Positions 1-5,888 of a DNA stretch of 5,888 bases are shown here, piece after piece. The translations under genes and the position numbers were made by a program. The notes under the pieces are model-generated. The model was given only the letters and a program-made list of their open reading frames with translations, did no database searches and was not told the origin of the DNA. Position 1 is the stretch's first letter, and every line of letters starts with the position of its first letter. Source of the stretch: an uncultured Oscillospiraceae bacterium (lineage in GTDB: Bacteria > Bacillota > Clostridia > Oscillospirales > Oscillospiraceae); the NCBI GenBank assembly GCA_934668605.1, contig CAKUNY010000129.1, positions 1 to 5,888 on the forward strand, in the 5' to 3' direction.

Positions 1-1028
1 TCCTCATGGTCAAGCGGGCTGTCCGCGAACGGCTGCAAATAACCCGCGCCCTTCGCGTCTTCCGGATAGTCCGGCCGGAACGCGGCCACATCCTCCTCCA
101 GCCCCGCGACATAGTCCCAGATGCTGAGGAACATCATGACCATCGACCAGACGGCCTCGCCCCGGACCAGAATGCCGCAGTCCTTCCAATGGCCGAAGCG
201 CTCGATCTCGTTGATGTATTCGTCCGCGAGGTTCACGCCGCCCGTAAAGCCGGCCTTGCCGTCGATGATCATGAGCTTGCGGTGGTCGCGGTTATTGAGC
301 CTGCCGGAGAGAACGGGGATGAACGGATTGAAAACATGCGCCTCAATGCCGAGCTCGCGGAGCTTTTTGCAGTAGCGCATCGGAAGGCGCGTGATGCAGC
401 CGAAATCATCGTACAAAACGCGCACATCCACGCCCTGCATCGCCTTGCGGTGCAGAATATCCAGAATGGAGTCCCACATCTTGCCGTTATTGATGATGAA
501 AAATTCGAGGAAAATATAGTGCTCGGCCTTTTCGAGCTCTTCGAGCATCCGCGCGTAGCAGCTCTCGCCGCTCGGGAAATAGACAGCCGTAGAGTTATCA
601 TAGACCGGGTAGCGCGAGCTCGAAAGAAGGTAGCGCGCATGGTTCCAGGCCGGAATGTCCTCCCGCTCAAGCGTCTGCATGACGTGCTTATCCTGCCGCA
701 GATGCTGCGCGACCATGACCTCCACGCGGCTCATGCGGCGGTTTTCGCGATCGGAAATGCGGTTGCCGCCGAAGAGCAGATAGATCGTAATGCCCGCGAC
801 GGGGAAGGCAAGGATCAGGATGATCCACGCCATTTTATAAGAAGGATTGCTCCTGCCGGTCATGATCGTCAGCACCGCGACCCACATGACCACGTCCATT
901 GCGGTCTTCATCCAGTGCCAGTATTCGCGCAGCCAATCCATGCCCGCAATCACGAATAAAATTTGCAGCAAAATGGCCAGCGACACCACAACGACCCGCT
1001 GGAACAGCAGCTTCGGCAAGTTTCGCAC
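1..1028 (-). CDS. cls: Cardiolipin synthase (phospholipase D family), 5' part only
   Basis: Membrane enzyme that joins phosphatidylglycerol units (or related donors) into cardiolipin. I translated the minus strand and see 342 codons open to the window edge; the family is usually about 480-510 residues, so the C-terminal part is missing. Three hydrophobic stretches lie at about residues 11-28, 43-57 and 66-86. The last is a PLD-nuclease N-terminal type segment, with SNPSYKMAWIILIL running into YLLFGGNR. The PLD core includes AEHYIFLEFFIINNG. The first catalytic HKD motif is complete: H249, K251 and D256 (DHRKLMIIDG), followed by FTGGVNLADEY. The second HKD lies off the left edge. An in-frame TAG at 1044-1046 limits the start. 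GTG at 1026-1028 is chosen because AAGGGG (1038-1043) lies nine bases upstream; TTG three codons later is the alternative. The gene is divergent from uvrA. Family assignment is firm, the start fairly so. Confidence 0.95.
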   Translation of the reverse strand, partial: MRNLPKLLFQRVVVVSLAILLQILFVIAGMDWLREYWHWMKTAMDVVMWVAVLTIMTGRSNPSYKMAWIILILAFPVAGITIYLLFGGNRISDRENRRMSRVEVMVAQHLRQDKHVMQTLEREDIPAWNHARYLLSSSRYPVYDNSTAVYFPSGESCYARMLEELEKAEHYIFLEFFIINNGKMWDSILDILHRKAMQGVDVRVLYDDFGCITRLPMRYCKKLRELGIEAHVFNPFIPVLSGRLNNRDHRKLMIIDGKAGFTGGVNLADEYINEIERFGHWKDCGILVRGEAVWSMVMMFLSIWDYVAGLEEDVAAFRPDYPEDAKGAGYLQPFADSPLDHE

Positions 1029-1037
1029 AGCTTCACG

Positions 1038-1043
1038 CCCCTT
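1038..1043 (-). promoter_or_regulatory. Ribosome binding site deciding the GTG start of cls
   Basis: Read on the minus strand, AAGGGG precedes the GTG codon at 1028-1026 by nine bases. It is a moderate Shine-Dalgarno match. It matters because no ATG occurs in this frame before residue 30, and starting there would delete the first membrane segment. Confidence 0.6.
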
Positions 1044-1072
1044 CTATGAACCCCATACTTCTTCTTTTTGTC

Positions 1073-1101
1073 AGTATAGCACGTCTGCGGGCTTCTTACA
1101 A
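1073..1101 (-). promoter_or_regulatory. Sigma-A-type promoter for cls
   Basis: On the minus strand, TTGTAA (1101-1096; 4 of 6 to TTGACA) and TATACT (1078-1073; 5 of 6 to TATAAT) are separated by exactly 17 bases. Transcription would begin near 1066 and give a leader of about 38 bases before the GTG start of cardiolipin synthase. The match was found by eye and has not been tested experimentally. Confidence 0.65.
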
Positions 1102-1106
1102 GATGG

Positions 1107-1120
1107 AGAACTTTTGTTTG
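1107..1120. promoter_or_regulatory. LexA (DinR)-like SOS box between divergent promoters
   Basis: The sequence AGAACTTTTGTTTG has the spacing of the Gram-positive LexA site CGAAC-N4-GTTCG and matches 8 of its 10 defined positions. It keeps GAAC-N4-GTT intact; the first C is A and the C of the right half-site is T. It starts 5 bases behind the cls -35 element and ends 10 bases before the uvrA -35 element. uvrA and uvrB belong to the LexA regulon in many bacteria, including Bacillus subtilis, which supports the call. Against it, the box lies upstream of both -35 elements rather than over a promoter core, and the arms are short enough that chance cannot be excluded. Confidence 0.5.
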
Positions 1121-1130
1121 AAAATACTTC

Positions 1131-1159
1131 TTGTATCAGGAGCCCTCCTATGGTATAAT
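1131..1159 (+). promoter_or_regulatory. Extended -10 sigma-A promoter for uvrA-radC-uvrB
   Basis: A perfect TATAAT at 1154-1159 is preceded by TG one base upstream (TGGTATAAT), which is an extended -10 element. TTGTAT at 1131-1136 lies at the ideal 17-base spacing but matches the -35 consensus at only 3 of 6 positions; the extended -10 would compensate for that. Transcription would start near 1166 and leave a leader of about 53 bases to the uvrA start. No separate promoter was seen before radC or uvrB. Confidence 0.75.
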
Positions 1160-1205
1160 AGATCACTACAAAATACTACCGCTCTGGAACGATTTCAGCG
1201 CAATC

Positions 1206-1210
1206 AGGAG
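1206..1210 (+). promoter_or_regulatory. Ribosome binding site of uvrA
   Basis: AGGAG lies eight bases before the ATG at 1219-1221. This fixes the uvrA start, which also gives the usual UvrA N-terminus (a short strand, then [10 protein letters not shown]). Confidence 0.85.
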
Positions 1211-1218
1211 AATTTACC

Positions 1219-4044
1219 ATGCAGGATACCATCCGGGTGCAGGGTGCCCGCGTCAACAACCTTAAAAATATCACCGTCGAAATTCCGCGCGACAAGCTCG
1301 TCGTGCTCACGGGCCTCTCCGGCTCCGGCAAATCGTCTCTCGCGTTCGACACAATCTACGCCGAGGGCCAGCGCCGGTACGTCGAGTCTTTGTCCTCCTA
1401 CGCCAGAATGTTCCTTGGCCAAATGGACAAGCCAGACGTCGACGCGATCGACGGTTTGTCGCCCGCCATTTCGATCGACCAGAAAACGACCAGCAAAAAC
1501 CCCCGCTCCACGGTCGGCACGGTGACGGAAATTTACGACTATCTGCGCCTTTTATGGGCGCGCTGCGGCGTGCCGCACTGCCCCAAGTGCGGCAAGGAAA
1601 TCCAGCGGCAGTCGGTCGACCAGATCGTCGATCAGATCATGCGCCTTCCGGAAAAGACGCGCTTTCAGATTCTGTCCCCCGTCGTGCGCGGGAAAAAGGG
1701 CGAGCACACGAAGGTCTTTGAAGACGCGAGAAAGGGCGGCTACGCGCGCGTGCGCGTCGACGGCAGCGTCTATGACTTAACCGAGGAAATTTCGCTCGAC
1801 AAGAACAAAAAGCACCACATTGAGGTCGTCGTCGACCGGCTCGTCATGAAGCCCGATTTAGCAAGACGTTTGACCGATTCTGTCGAAACCGCGCTGTCGC
1901 TTTCGGGCGGTCTGGTCATTTTGAATGAAGTTGCGGACGACCGCGACACGATCTTCTCCCAGAACTACGCCTGCGAGGACTGCGGCATCAGCCTTCCGGA
2001 GCTCTCGCCGCGCATGTTCTCGTTCAACAATCCCTACGGCGCGTGCCCGGTCTGCTCGGGTCTTGGCACGCAGCTGGTGGCAGACCCCGACCTCGTCATT
2101 CCCGACTGGGACAAGTCGATTCTGGACGGCGCGATTCAGGCCAGCGGCTTTAATAACGTCAAGGATGACTCGATCGCCCGGATGTACTTTGAGGCGCTTG
2201 CGAAAAAGTATAAATTCTCGCTCACGACGCCGATGAAAGACCTCCCCAAGGACGCGCTGCATGCCGTTCTGTACGGCACCGGCAAGGAAAGCCTCACGAT
2301 CTACTATGAGCGCGCAAACGGGCGCGGCAGCCTCGAGCGGCCGTTTGAGGGCGTTCTCAATAACGTCTCGCGCAGGCTCACGGAAACGCAGTCCGACGCG
2401 ATGCGAAAAGAGCTCGAGGAGTGCATGTCCGAGCGGCCGTGCCCCAAGTGCCGCGGAAACCGGCTTTCCGATATCAGCCTCGCCGTGACGGTCGGCGGGA
2501 TGAACATCATGGAGTTCTGCCGCTTACCCGTCAGTCAGGCGCTAGATTTTATGGAGCATCTGGAGCTCACAGGCTCTATGGCCGTCATTGCCGAGCAGAT
2601 CCTGCGGGAGATTCGCTCCCGGCTTCGGTTTTTGCAGGCGGTGGGCTTATCCTACCTGACGCTTTCTCGCGCGGCGGGGACGCTCTCCGGCGGCGAGAGC
2701 CAGAGGATCCGGCTTGCAACGCAGATTGGCTCGAGCCTCATGGGCGTTCTCTACATTCTCGACGAGCCGTCCATCGGCCTTCACCAGCGCGATAACGACA
2801 AGCTCCTCGACACGCTGCGCCGTCTGCGCGATCTTGGAAACTCGGTTCTGGTCGTCGAGCACGACGAGGACACGATGCGCGCGGCTGATTTCATCGTCGA
2901 CGTCGGCCCCGGCGCGGGCATTCACGGCGGCGAGATCGTCGCGGCGGGTTCGGTCGACGACATCATCGCCGAGCCGCGCTCGATCACCGGGCAGTATCTC
3001 TCGGGCGCAAAAAAAATCCCCGTGCCCACTGAGCGGCGCAAGGGAAACGGCAAGGAGCTCAAAATCTTCGGCGCGGCGGAAAACAATTTGCAGCATCTGG
3101 ATGTCAGTTTCCCGCTCGGAACGTTCATCTGCGTGACCGGCGTGTCGGGCTCCGGCAAGTCGAGCCTCATCAACGAAATTCTCTACAAGAAGCTCGCCGC
3201 GAGCTTAAACCGCGCGCGCACCAGACCCGGAAAATTTGACCGCATCGAAGGCCTCGAGCATCTCGACAAGGTCGTTGGCATCGACCAGAGCCCGATCGGA
3301 AGAAGCCCCCGCTCGAACCCCGCGACATACACGGGTCTTTTTGGCGACATCCGTGATCTCTTTGCCTCCACGCAGGACGCAAGAACGCGCGGCTACGGCC
3401 CCGGAAGGTTTTCCTTCAACACCAAGGGCGGCCGCTGTGAGGCCTGCTGCGGAGACGGCTTGGTGAAGATCGAAATGCACTTTTTGGCGGACGTCTACGT
3501 TCCCTGCGAGGTCTGCCACGGCAGCCGCTATAACCGCGAAACGCTCGAGGTGCGCTATAAGGGCAAAAACATCTCCGAGGTTCTCGACATGACCGCCGAA
3601 GAGGCACTCTCGTTCTTTGAAAATCTCCCGAAAATCCGCCAGAAGGTGCAGACGCTCGTGGACGTCGGCCTTGGCTATGTAAAGCTCGGCCAGAGCTCGA
3701 CCACGCTTTCCGGCGGCGAGGCGCAGCGCGTGAAGCTTGCAACGGAGCTCTCCCACCGCGCAACCGGCAGAACCATCTATATTCTCGACGAGCCCACGAC
3801 GGGACTTCATATGGCGGATGTACACCGGCTGATTGACGTCTTGCAGCGGCTGGTCGACACGGGAAACACCGTGCTCGTCATTGAGCACAACCTGGACGTG
3901 ATCAAGGTCGCAGACTACATTCTTGATCTCGGCCCCGAGGGAGGCTCCGGCGGCGGCACGATCGTCTGCCGGGGAACGCCCGAGGATATCGCCGCCTGCG
4001 AGCAAAGCTACACCGGCCAGTATCTCAAGAAGCTTCTGAAATAA
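1219..4044 (+). CDS. uvrA: Excinuclease ABC subunit A (UvrA)
   Basis: DNA-damage sensor of nucleotide excision repair: an ATPase dimer that binds UvrB and loads it at distorted DNA. It has 941 residues, the normal family length, and is intact. The first ABC half has Walker [10 protein letters not shown] (32-40), signature LSGGES (489-494), Walker B ending in D515-E516, and the switch histidine H548. The second half has Walker [10 protein letters not shown] (641-649), signature LSGGEA (830-835), Walker B D857-E858, and H890. Cysteine pairs for the zinc modules are C121/C124, C252/C255 with C276/C279, C408/C411, and C740/C743 with C763/C766. Residues of about 130-245 correspond to the UvrB-binding region, and about 290-400 to the insertion domain. 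The C-terminus has the glycine-rich GPEGGSGGG segment. It is first gene of an apparent operon with radC and uvrB. The one oddity seen is an extra cysteine, C744, beside the last zinc module. Confidence 0.99.
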   Translation: MQDTIRVQGARVNNLKNITVEIPRDKLVVLTGLSGSGKSSLAFDTIYAEGQRRYVESLSSYARMFLGQMDKPDVDAIDGLSPAISIDQKTTSKNPRSTVGTVTEIYDYLRLLWARCGVPHCPKCGKEIQRQSVDQIVDQIMRLPEKTRFQILSPVVRGKKGEHTKVFEDARKGGYARVRVDGSVYDLTEEISLDKNKKHHIEVVVDRLVMKPDLARRLTDSVETALSLSGGLVILNEVADDRDTIFSQNYACEDCGISLPELSPRMFSFNNPYGACPVCSGLGTQLVADPDLVIPDWDKSILDGAIQASGFNNVKDDSIARMYFEALAKKYKFSLTTPMKDLPKDALHAVLYGTGKESLTIYYERANGRGSLERPFEGVLNNVSRRLTETQSDAMRKELEECMSERPCPKCRGNRLSDISLAVTVGGMNIMEFCRLPVSQALDFMEHLELTGSMAVIAEQILREIRSRLRFLQAVGLSYLTLSRAAGTLSGGESQRIRLATQIGSSLMGVLYILDEPSIGLHQRDNDKLLDTLRRLRDLGNSVLVVEHDEDTMRAADFIVDVGPGAGIHGGEIVAAGSVDDIIAEPRSITGQYLSGAKKIPVPTERRKGNGKELKIFGAAENNLQHLDVSFPLGTFICVTGVSGSGKSSLINEILYKKLAASLNRARTRPGKFDRIEGLEHLDKVVGIDQSPIGRSPRSNPATYTGLFGDIRDLFASTQDARTRGYGPGRFSFNTKGGRCEACCGDGLVKIEMHFLADVYVPCEVCHGSRYNRETLEVRYKGKNISEVLDMTAEEALSFFENLPKIRQKVQTLVDVGLGYVKLGQSSTTLSGGEAQRVKLATELSHRATGRTIYILDEPTTGLHMADVHRLIDVLQRLVDTGNTVLVIEHNLDVIKVADYILDLGPEGGSGGGTIVCRGTPEDIAACEQSYTGQYLKKLLK

Positions 4045-4047
4045 TTG

Positions 4048-4065
4048 TTTCGCCCCCGCGCGAAA
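4048..4065 (+). other. Short inverted repeat in the uvrA-radC gap
   Basis: TTTCGC (4048-4053) and GCGAAA (4060-4065) form a perfect six-pair stem with a six-base loop. The stem ends two bases before the radC Shine-Dalgarno sequence. No run of T follows, so it is not a convincing intrinsic terminator. It could be an RNA processing or stability element, or could influence radC translation, but a repeat this short may be chance. Confidence 0.35.
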
Positions 4066-4067
4066 GG

Positions 4068-4073
4068 AAGGAG
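4068..4073 (+). promoter_or_regulatory. Ribosome binding site of radC
   Basis: AAGGAG lies six bases before the ATG at 4080-4082. It is a strong match and selects this start. Confidence 0.85.
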
Positions 4074-4079
4074 CGCCCC

Positions 4080-4769
4080 ATGTCCATTCACGAAGGTCAC
4101 CGTCAGCGCATGCGCCGCCAGCTCAAAACCAGCGGCATGGACTCGCTGTCCGACGTGCAGGTGCTGGAAGTTCTGCTGTACTACGCCATTGCCCGCGCGG
4201 ACACGAACCCGATCGCGCACCGGCTGTTAGATCGCTTCGGCTCGCTTTCGGGCGTTCTGGAGGCCGCGCCGGACGAGCTTTTGAAAGTCGAGGGCATGGG
4301 CGACGCGGCGGCGCAGCTGATTTCCCTCATCCCGCAGCTGGAACGGCGGCACTTTATTGACCGCAGCGGCCCTGCGAACATCCTGAACTCGACGAGCAAG
4401 TGCGGGCAGTATCTCGTTCCGTTCTTCCACGCTGAGCAGGAGGAGGTCGTGTACCTTCTGTGTCTGGACGCGAAGTGCAAGGCGATCTGCTGCGTGCCGG
4501 TGCATCGCGGGAGCATCACGGCGGCCTCCATCAGTGTGCGCAAAATCGTCCAGACCGCGCTCAACCAGAACGCGGCCTCGGTCGTTCTCGCGCACAACCA
4601 CCCGAGCGGCTACGCGCTGCCGAGTCCCGAGGACCTGGACACCACGCGCACGCTGCAAACGGCCTTGCAGGCGGTCGGCATTGTGCTGGCCGACCACATC
4701 ATTGTTGCCGACGACGATTTTGTCTCGCTGGCAGACGACGGATATCTGGGAGGTTCCTATGGACTTTAA
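4080..4769 (+). CDS. radC: RadC family JAMM/MPN+ domain protein
   Basis: Complete 229-residue RadC-type protein, a normal length for the family. The N-terminal part (about 1-90) holds a helix-hairpin-helix-like segment around [15 protein letters not shown] (67-81), which suggests DNA contact. The C-terminal JAMM domain keeps its metal-site residues: HNHPSG with H172 and H174, S182, D185, and a likely catalytic acid at E122. JAMM domains are zinc-dependent hydrolases in other families. RadC's own biochemical role is unsettled, and the old view that it is a DNA repair protein was questioned when the E. coli radC102 allele was traced to recG. Here it lies 35 bp after uvrA and its last 11 bp overlap uvrB, so it is co-transcribed with repair genes. 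Compared with common RadC sequences, the segment after the first strand is divergent: cysteines at 128, 133, 137 and 138, and SVRKIV in place of the usual HPREVF-like motif. Confidence 0.95.
   Translation: MSIHEGHRQRMRRQLKTSGMDSLSDVQVLEVLLYYAIARADTNPIAHRLLDRFGSLSGVLEAAPDELLKVEGMGDAAAQLISLIPQLERRHFIDRSGPANILNSTSKCGQYLVPFFHAEQEEVVYLLCLDAKCKAICCVPVHRGSITAASISVRKIVQTALNQNAASVVLAHNHPSGYALPSPEDLDTTRTLQTALQAVGIVLADHIIVADDDFVSLADDGYLGGSYGL
4748..4753 (+). promoter_or_regulatory. Ribosome binding site of uvrB, inside radC
   Basis: GGGAGG lies five bases before the uvrB ATG and entirely inside the last radC codons. Ribosomes finishing radC would pass through it, which suits translational coupling. It also supports the ATG at 4759 as the uvrB start. 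Confidence 0.8.
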
Positions 4770-5888
4770 GCTTGTTTCGGAATACAAGCCCACCGGCGAC
4801 CAGCCGAAGGCGATCGACTCGCTCGTGAAGGGCGTGGAGATGGGGCTGGACGATCAGGTGCTGCTCGGCGTGACGGGCTCGGGCAAAACATTTACGATGG
4901 CAAACGTCATCGCGAAATTAAACCGCCCGACGCTCGTGCTTGCGCACAACAAGACGCTCGCGGCGCAGCTGTGCTCAGAGTTCCGCGAGTTTTTCCCCGA
5001 GAACGCCGTCGAGTATTTCATCTCGTACTATGATTACTATCAGCCCGAAGCGTACATCGCGCACACGGACACGTATATTGAAAAGGATTCAGCCATCAAC
5101 GACGAAATTGAGCGCCTGCGGCACTCGGCGACCTCCGCGCTTTCCGAGCGGCGGGACGTGATCGTCGTCTCCTCCGTCTCCTGCATCTACGGTCTGGGCG
5201 ACCCGATCGACTACAAGAACATGGTCATCAGCCTGCGCACCGGCCAGACGCGCGAGCGAGACGAGCTCATGCGCCGTCTGACGGACATCCGCTACGAGCG
5301 CAACGACATGAACTTCACACGAAACACCTTCCGCGTCCGGGGAGACACCCTTGAAATTTACCCCGCCTACTGGGCAGGGCGCGCCATCCGCGTCGAGTTT
5401 TTCGGAGACGAAATTGACCGCATTTCCGAGATCAACGCCGTCACCGGCATGCCCGAGCGCGTGGTGCAGCACGTGGCCATCTACCCGGCATCGCACTATG
5501 TGGCGTCCAAAGAAAAAATGGCGCGCGCGATGCACGACATTGAAGAAGAGATGTGGCAGCAGGTCAAGTTCTTTGAAGCGCACGACAAGCTGCTCGAGGC
5601 GCAGCGCATCCGCCAGCGGACGCAGTATGATTTAGAAATGCTCTCGGAGATCGGCTTTTGCACCGGCATCGAGAACTATTCCCGCGTCATTGCAGGAAGG
5701 GCTCCCGGCACGCCGCCGACAACTCTCATTGACTACTTCCCGGATGATTTTCTTCTGTTCGTCGACGAGAGCCACGTGACGCTCCCGCAGGTGCGCGCGA
5801 TGTACAACGGCGACCACTCGCGCAAGCAGTCGCTGGTCGATTACGGCTTCCGCCTGCCGTCGGCGTATGATAACCGCCCGCTCAAATT
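4759..5888 (+). CDS. uvrB: Excinuclease ABC subunit B (UvrB), 5' part only
   Basis: Damage-verifying helicase-like ATPase of nucleotide excision repair; it receives DNA from UvrA and recruits the UvrC nuclease. I see 376 codons with no stop before the right edge; full UvrB is about 660-680 residues, so the later helicase motifs and the C-terminal UvrC-binding coiled coil lie outside. Visible motifs are the N-terminal GDQPKAI (13-19), Walker A GVTGSGKT (37-44), motif Ia [11 protein letters not shown] (61-71), the damage-probing beta-hairpin with tyrosines Y90, Y91, Y93, Y94 and Y99 ([11 protein letters not shown]), [11 protein letters not shown], and motif II DESH (336-339). ATG at 4759 is chosen from the GGGAGG upstream and the standard UvrB N-terminus. 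The start overlaps the radC end by 11 bp. The hairpin tip reads YIAHTD where Gram-positive proteins usually have YIPQ(S/T)D. Confidence 0.99.
   Translation, partial: MDFKLVSEYKPTGDQPKAIDSLVKGVEMGLDDQVLLGVTGSGKTFTMANVIAKLNRPTLVLAHNKTLAAQLCSEFREFFPENAVEYFISYYDYYQPEAYIAHTDTYIEKDSAINDEIERLRHSATSALSERRDVIVVSSVSCIYGLGDPIDYKNMVISLRTGQTRERDELMRRLTDIRYERNDMNFTRNTFRVRGDTLEIYPAYWAGRAIRVEFFGDEIDRISEINAVTGMPERVVQHVAIYPASHYVASKEKMARAMHDIEEEMWQQVKFFEAHDKLLEAQRIRQRTQYDLEMLSEIGFCTGIENYSRVIAGRAPGTPPTTLIDYFPDDFLLFVDESHVTLPQVRAMYNGDHSRKQSLVDYGFRLPSAYDNRPLK

Noticed and set aside
6..959. A 317-codon plus-strand open frame opposite cardiolipin synthase
   Set aside because: The minus strand here encodes a clear cardiolipin synthase with membrane segments and an HKD motif. 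The plus-strand product is rich in Arg, Ala, His and Asp, resembles no family I know, and is expected as a shadow in G+C-rich DNA.
847..1158. Possible small protein gene upstream of uvrA
   Set aside because: It overlaps the cls 5' end antisense and ends within the uvrA -10 element. No ribosome binding site or family resemblance was seen.
1164..1179. Direct repeat ACTAC-AAAAT-ACTAC just after the uvrA promoter
   Set aside because: Two five-base copies are too short to support an operator or any other element on their own.
1187..1200. GAACGATTTC in the uvrA leader as a second LexA box
   Set aside because: The left GAAC half is present, but the right half should be GTTC or similar and is not, so it fails as a palindrome.
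899..1525. A 208-codon plus-strand frame crossing the intergenic region into uvrA
   Set aside because: It would run through both promoters and then overlap uvrA out of frame. Its sequence is low-complexity Ser/Arg/Pro-rich and not protein-like.
3205..4005. A 266-codon minus-strand open frame inside uvrA
   Set aside because: It lies wholly antisense to the conserved second ATPase half of UvrA, has no promoter or ribosome binding site that I can see, and its composition is that of a reverse-frame shadow.
1219..4044. Apparent duplication within uvrA (two Walker A, two signature and two Walker B motifs)
   Set aside because: This is the normal tandem ABC ATPase architecture of every UvrA, not a recent duplication.
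4227..4793. A 188-codon minus-strand open frame across radC and the uvrB start
   Set aside because: It is antisense to two confidently identified genes and has no recognisable domain.
1..5888. Search for a mobile element, CRISPR array, tRNA/rRNA gene, riboswitch or toxin-antitoxin pair
   Set aside because: No transposase, terminal repeats, spaced direct repeats, cloverleaf-like sequence or conserved riboswitch core was seen; nearly all of the window is accounted for by the four genes and one promoter region.

Overview
The window looks like chromosomal DNA from a G+C-rich (roughly 60% by eye) member of the Bacillota, most likely a gut-type Clostridia lineage such as Oscillospiraceae. This is inferred from strong AGGAG-type ribosome binding sites, sigma-A-like promoters, a Gram-positive (DinR-type) LexA-like box, and a UvrB of Gram-positive type with the segment [12 protein letters not shown]. 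Species cannot be named from the sequence alone. Nothing indicates a mobile element, CRISPR array, phage or RNA gene.

Layout. Positions 1-1028 (minus strand) hold the first 342 codons of a cardiolipin synthase; its 3' end and second HKD motif lie outside the window. Positions 1029-1218 are a 190-bp divergent intergenic region. It contains a promoter for each direction, with a LexA-like palindrome between the two -35 elements. Positions 1219-4044 hold a complete uvrA, 4080-4769 a complete radC-family gene, and 4759-5888 the first 376 codons of uvrB, which runs off the right edge. uvrA, radC and uvrB lie on the plus strand with gaps of 35 bp and then an 11-bp overlap, so they form one apparent operon.

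Function. UvrA and UvrB are the damage-recognition and damage-verification/loading proteins of nucleotide excision repair. The radC gene encodes an N-terminal helix-hairpin-helix-like region and a JAMM/MPN+ domain with an intact metal-binding motif. It sits between the two repair genes and appears to be translationally coupled to uvrB. The LexA-like box suggests SOS control of the operon. The divergent cardiolipin synthase makes a membrane phospholipid and has no obvious mechanistic link to repair.

I found no wholly new system here. The points most worth a second look are the embedded, coupled radC, the LexA-like site shared by two divergent promoters, and the sequence drift within this RadC.
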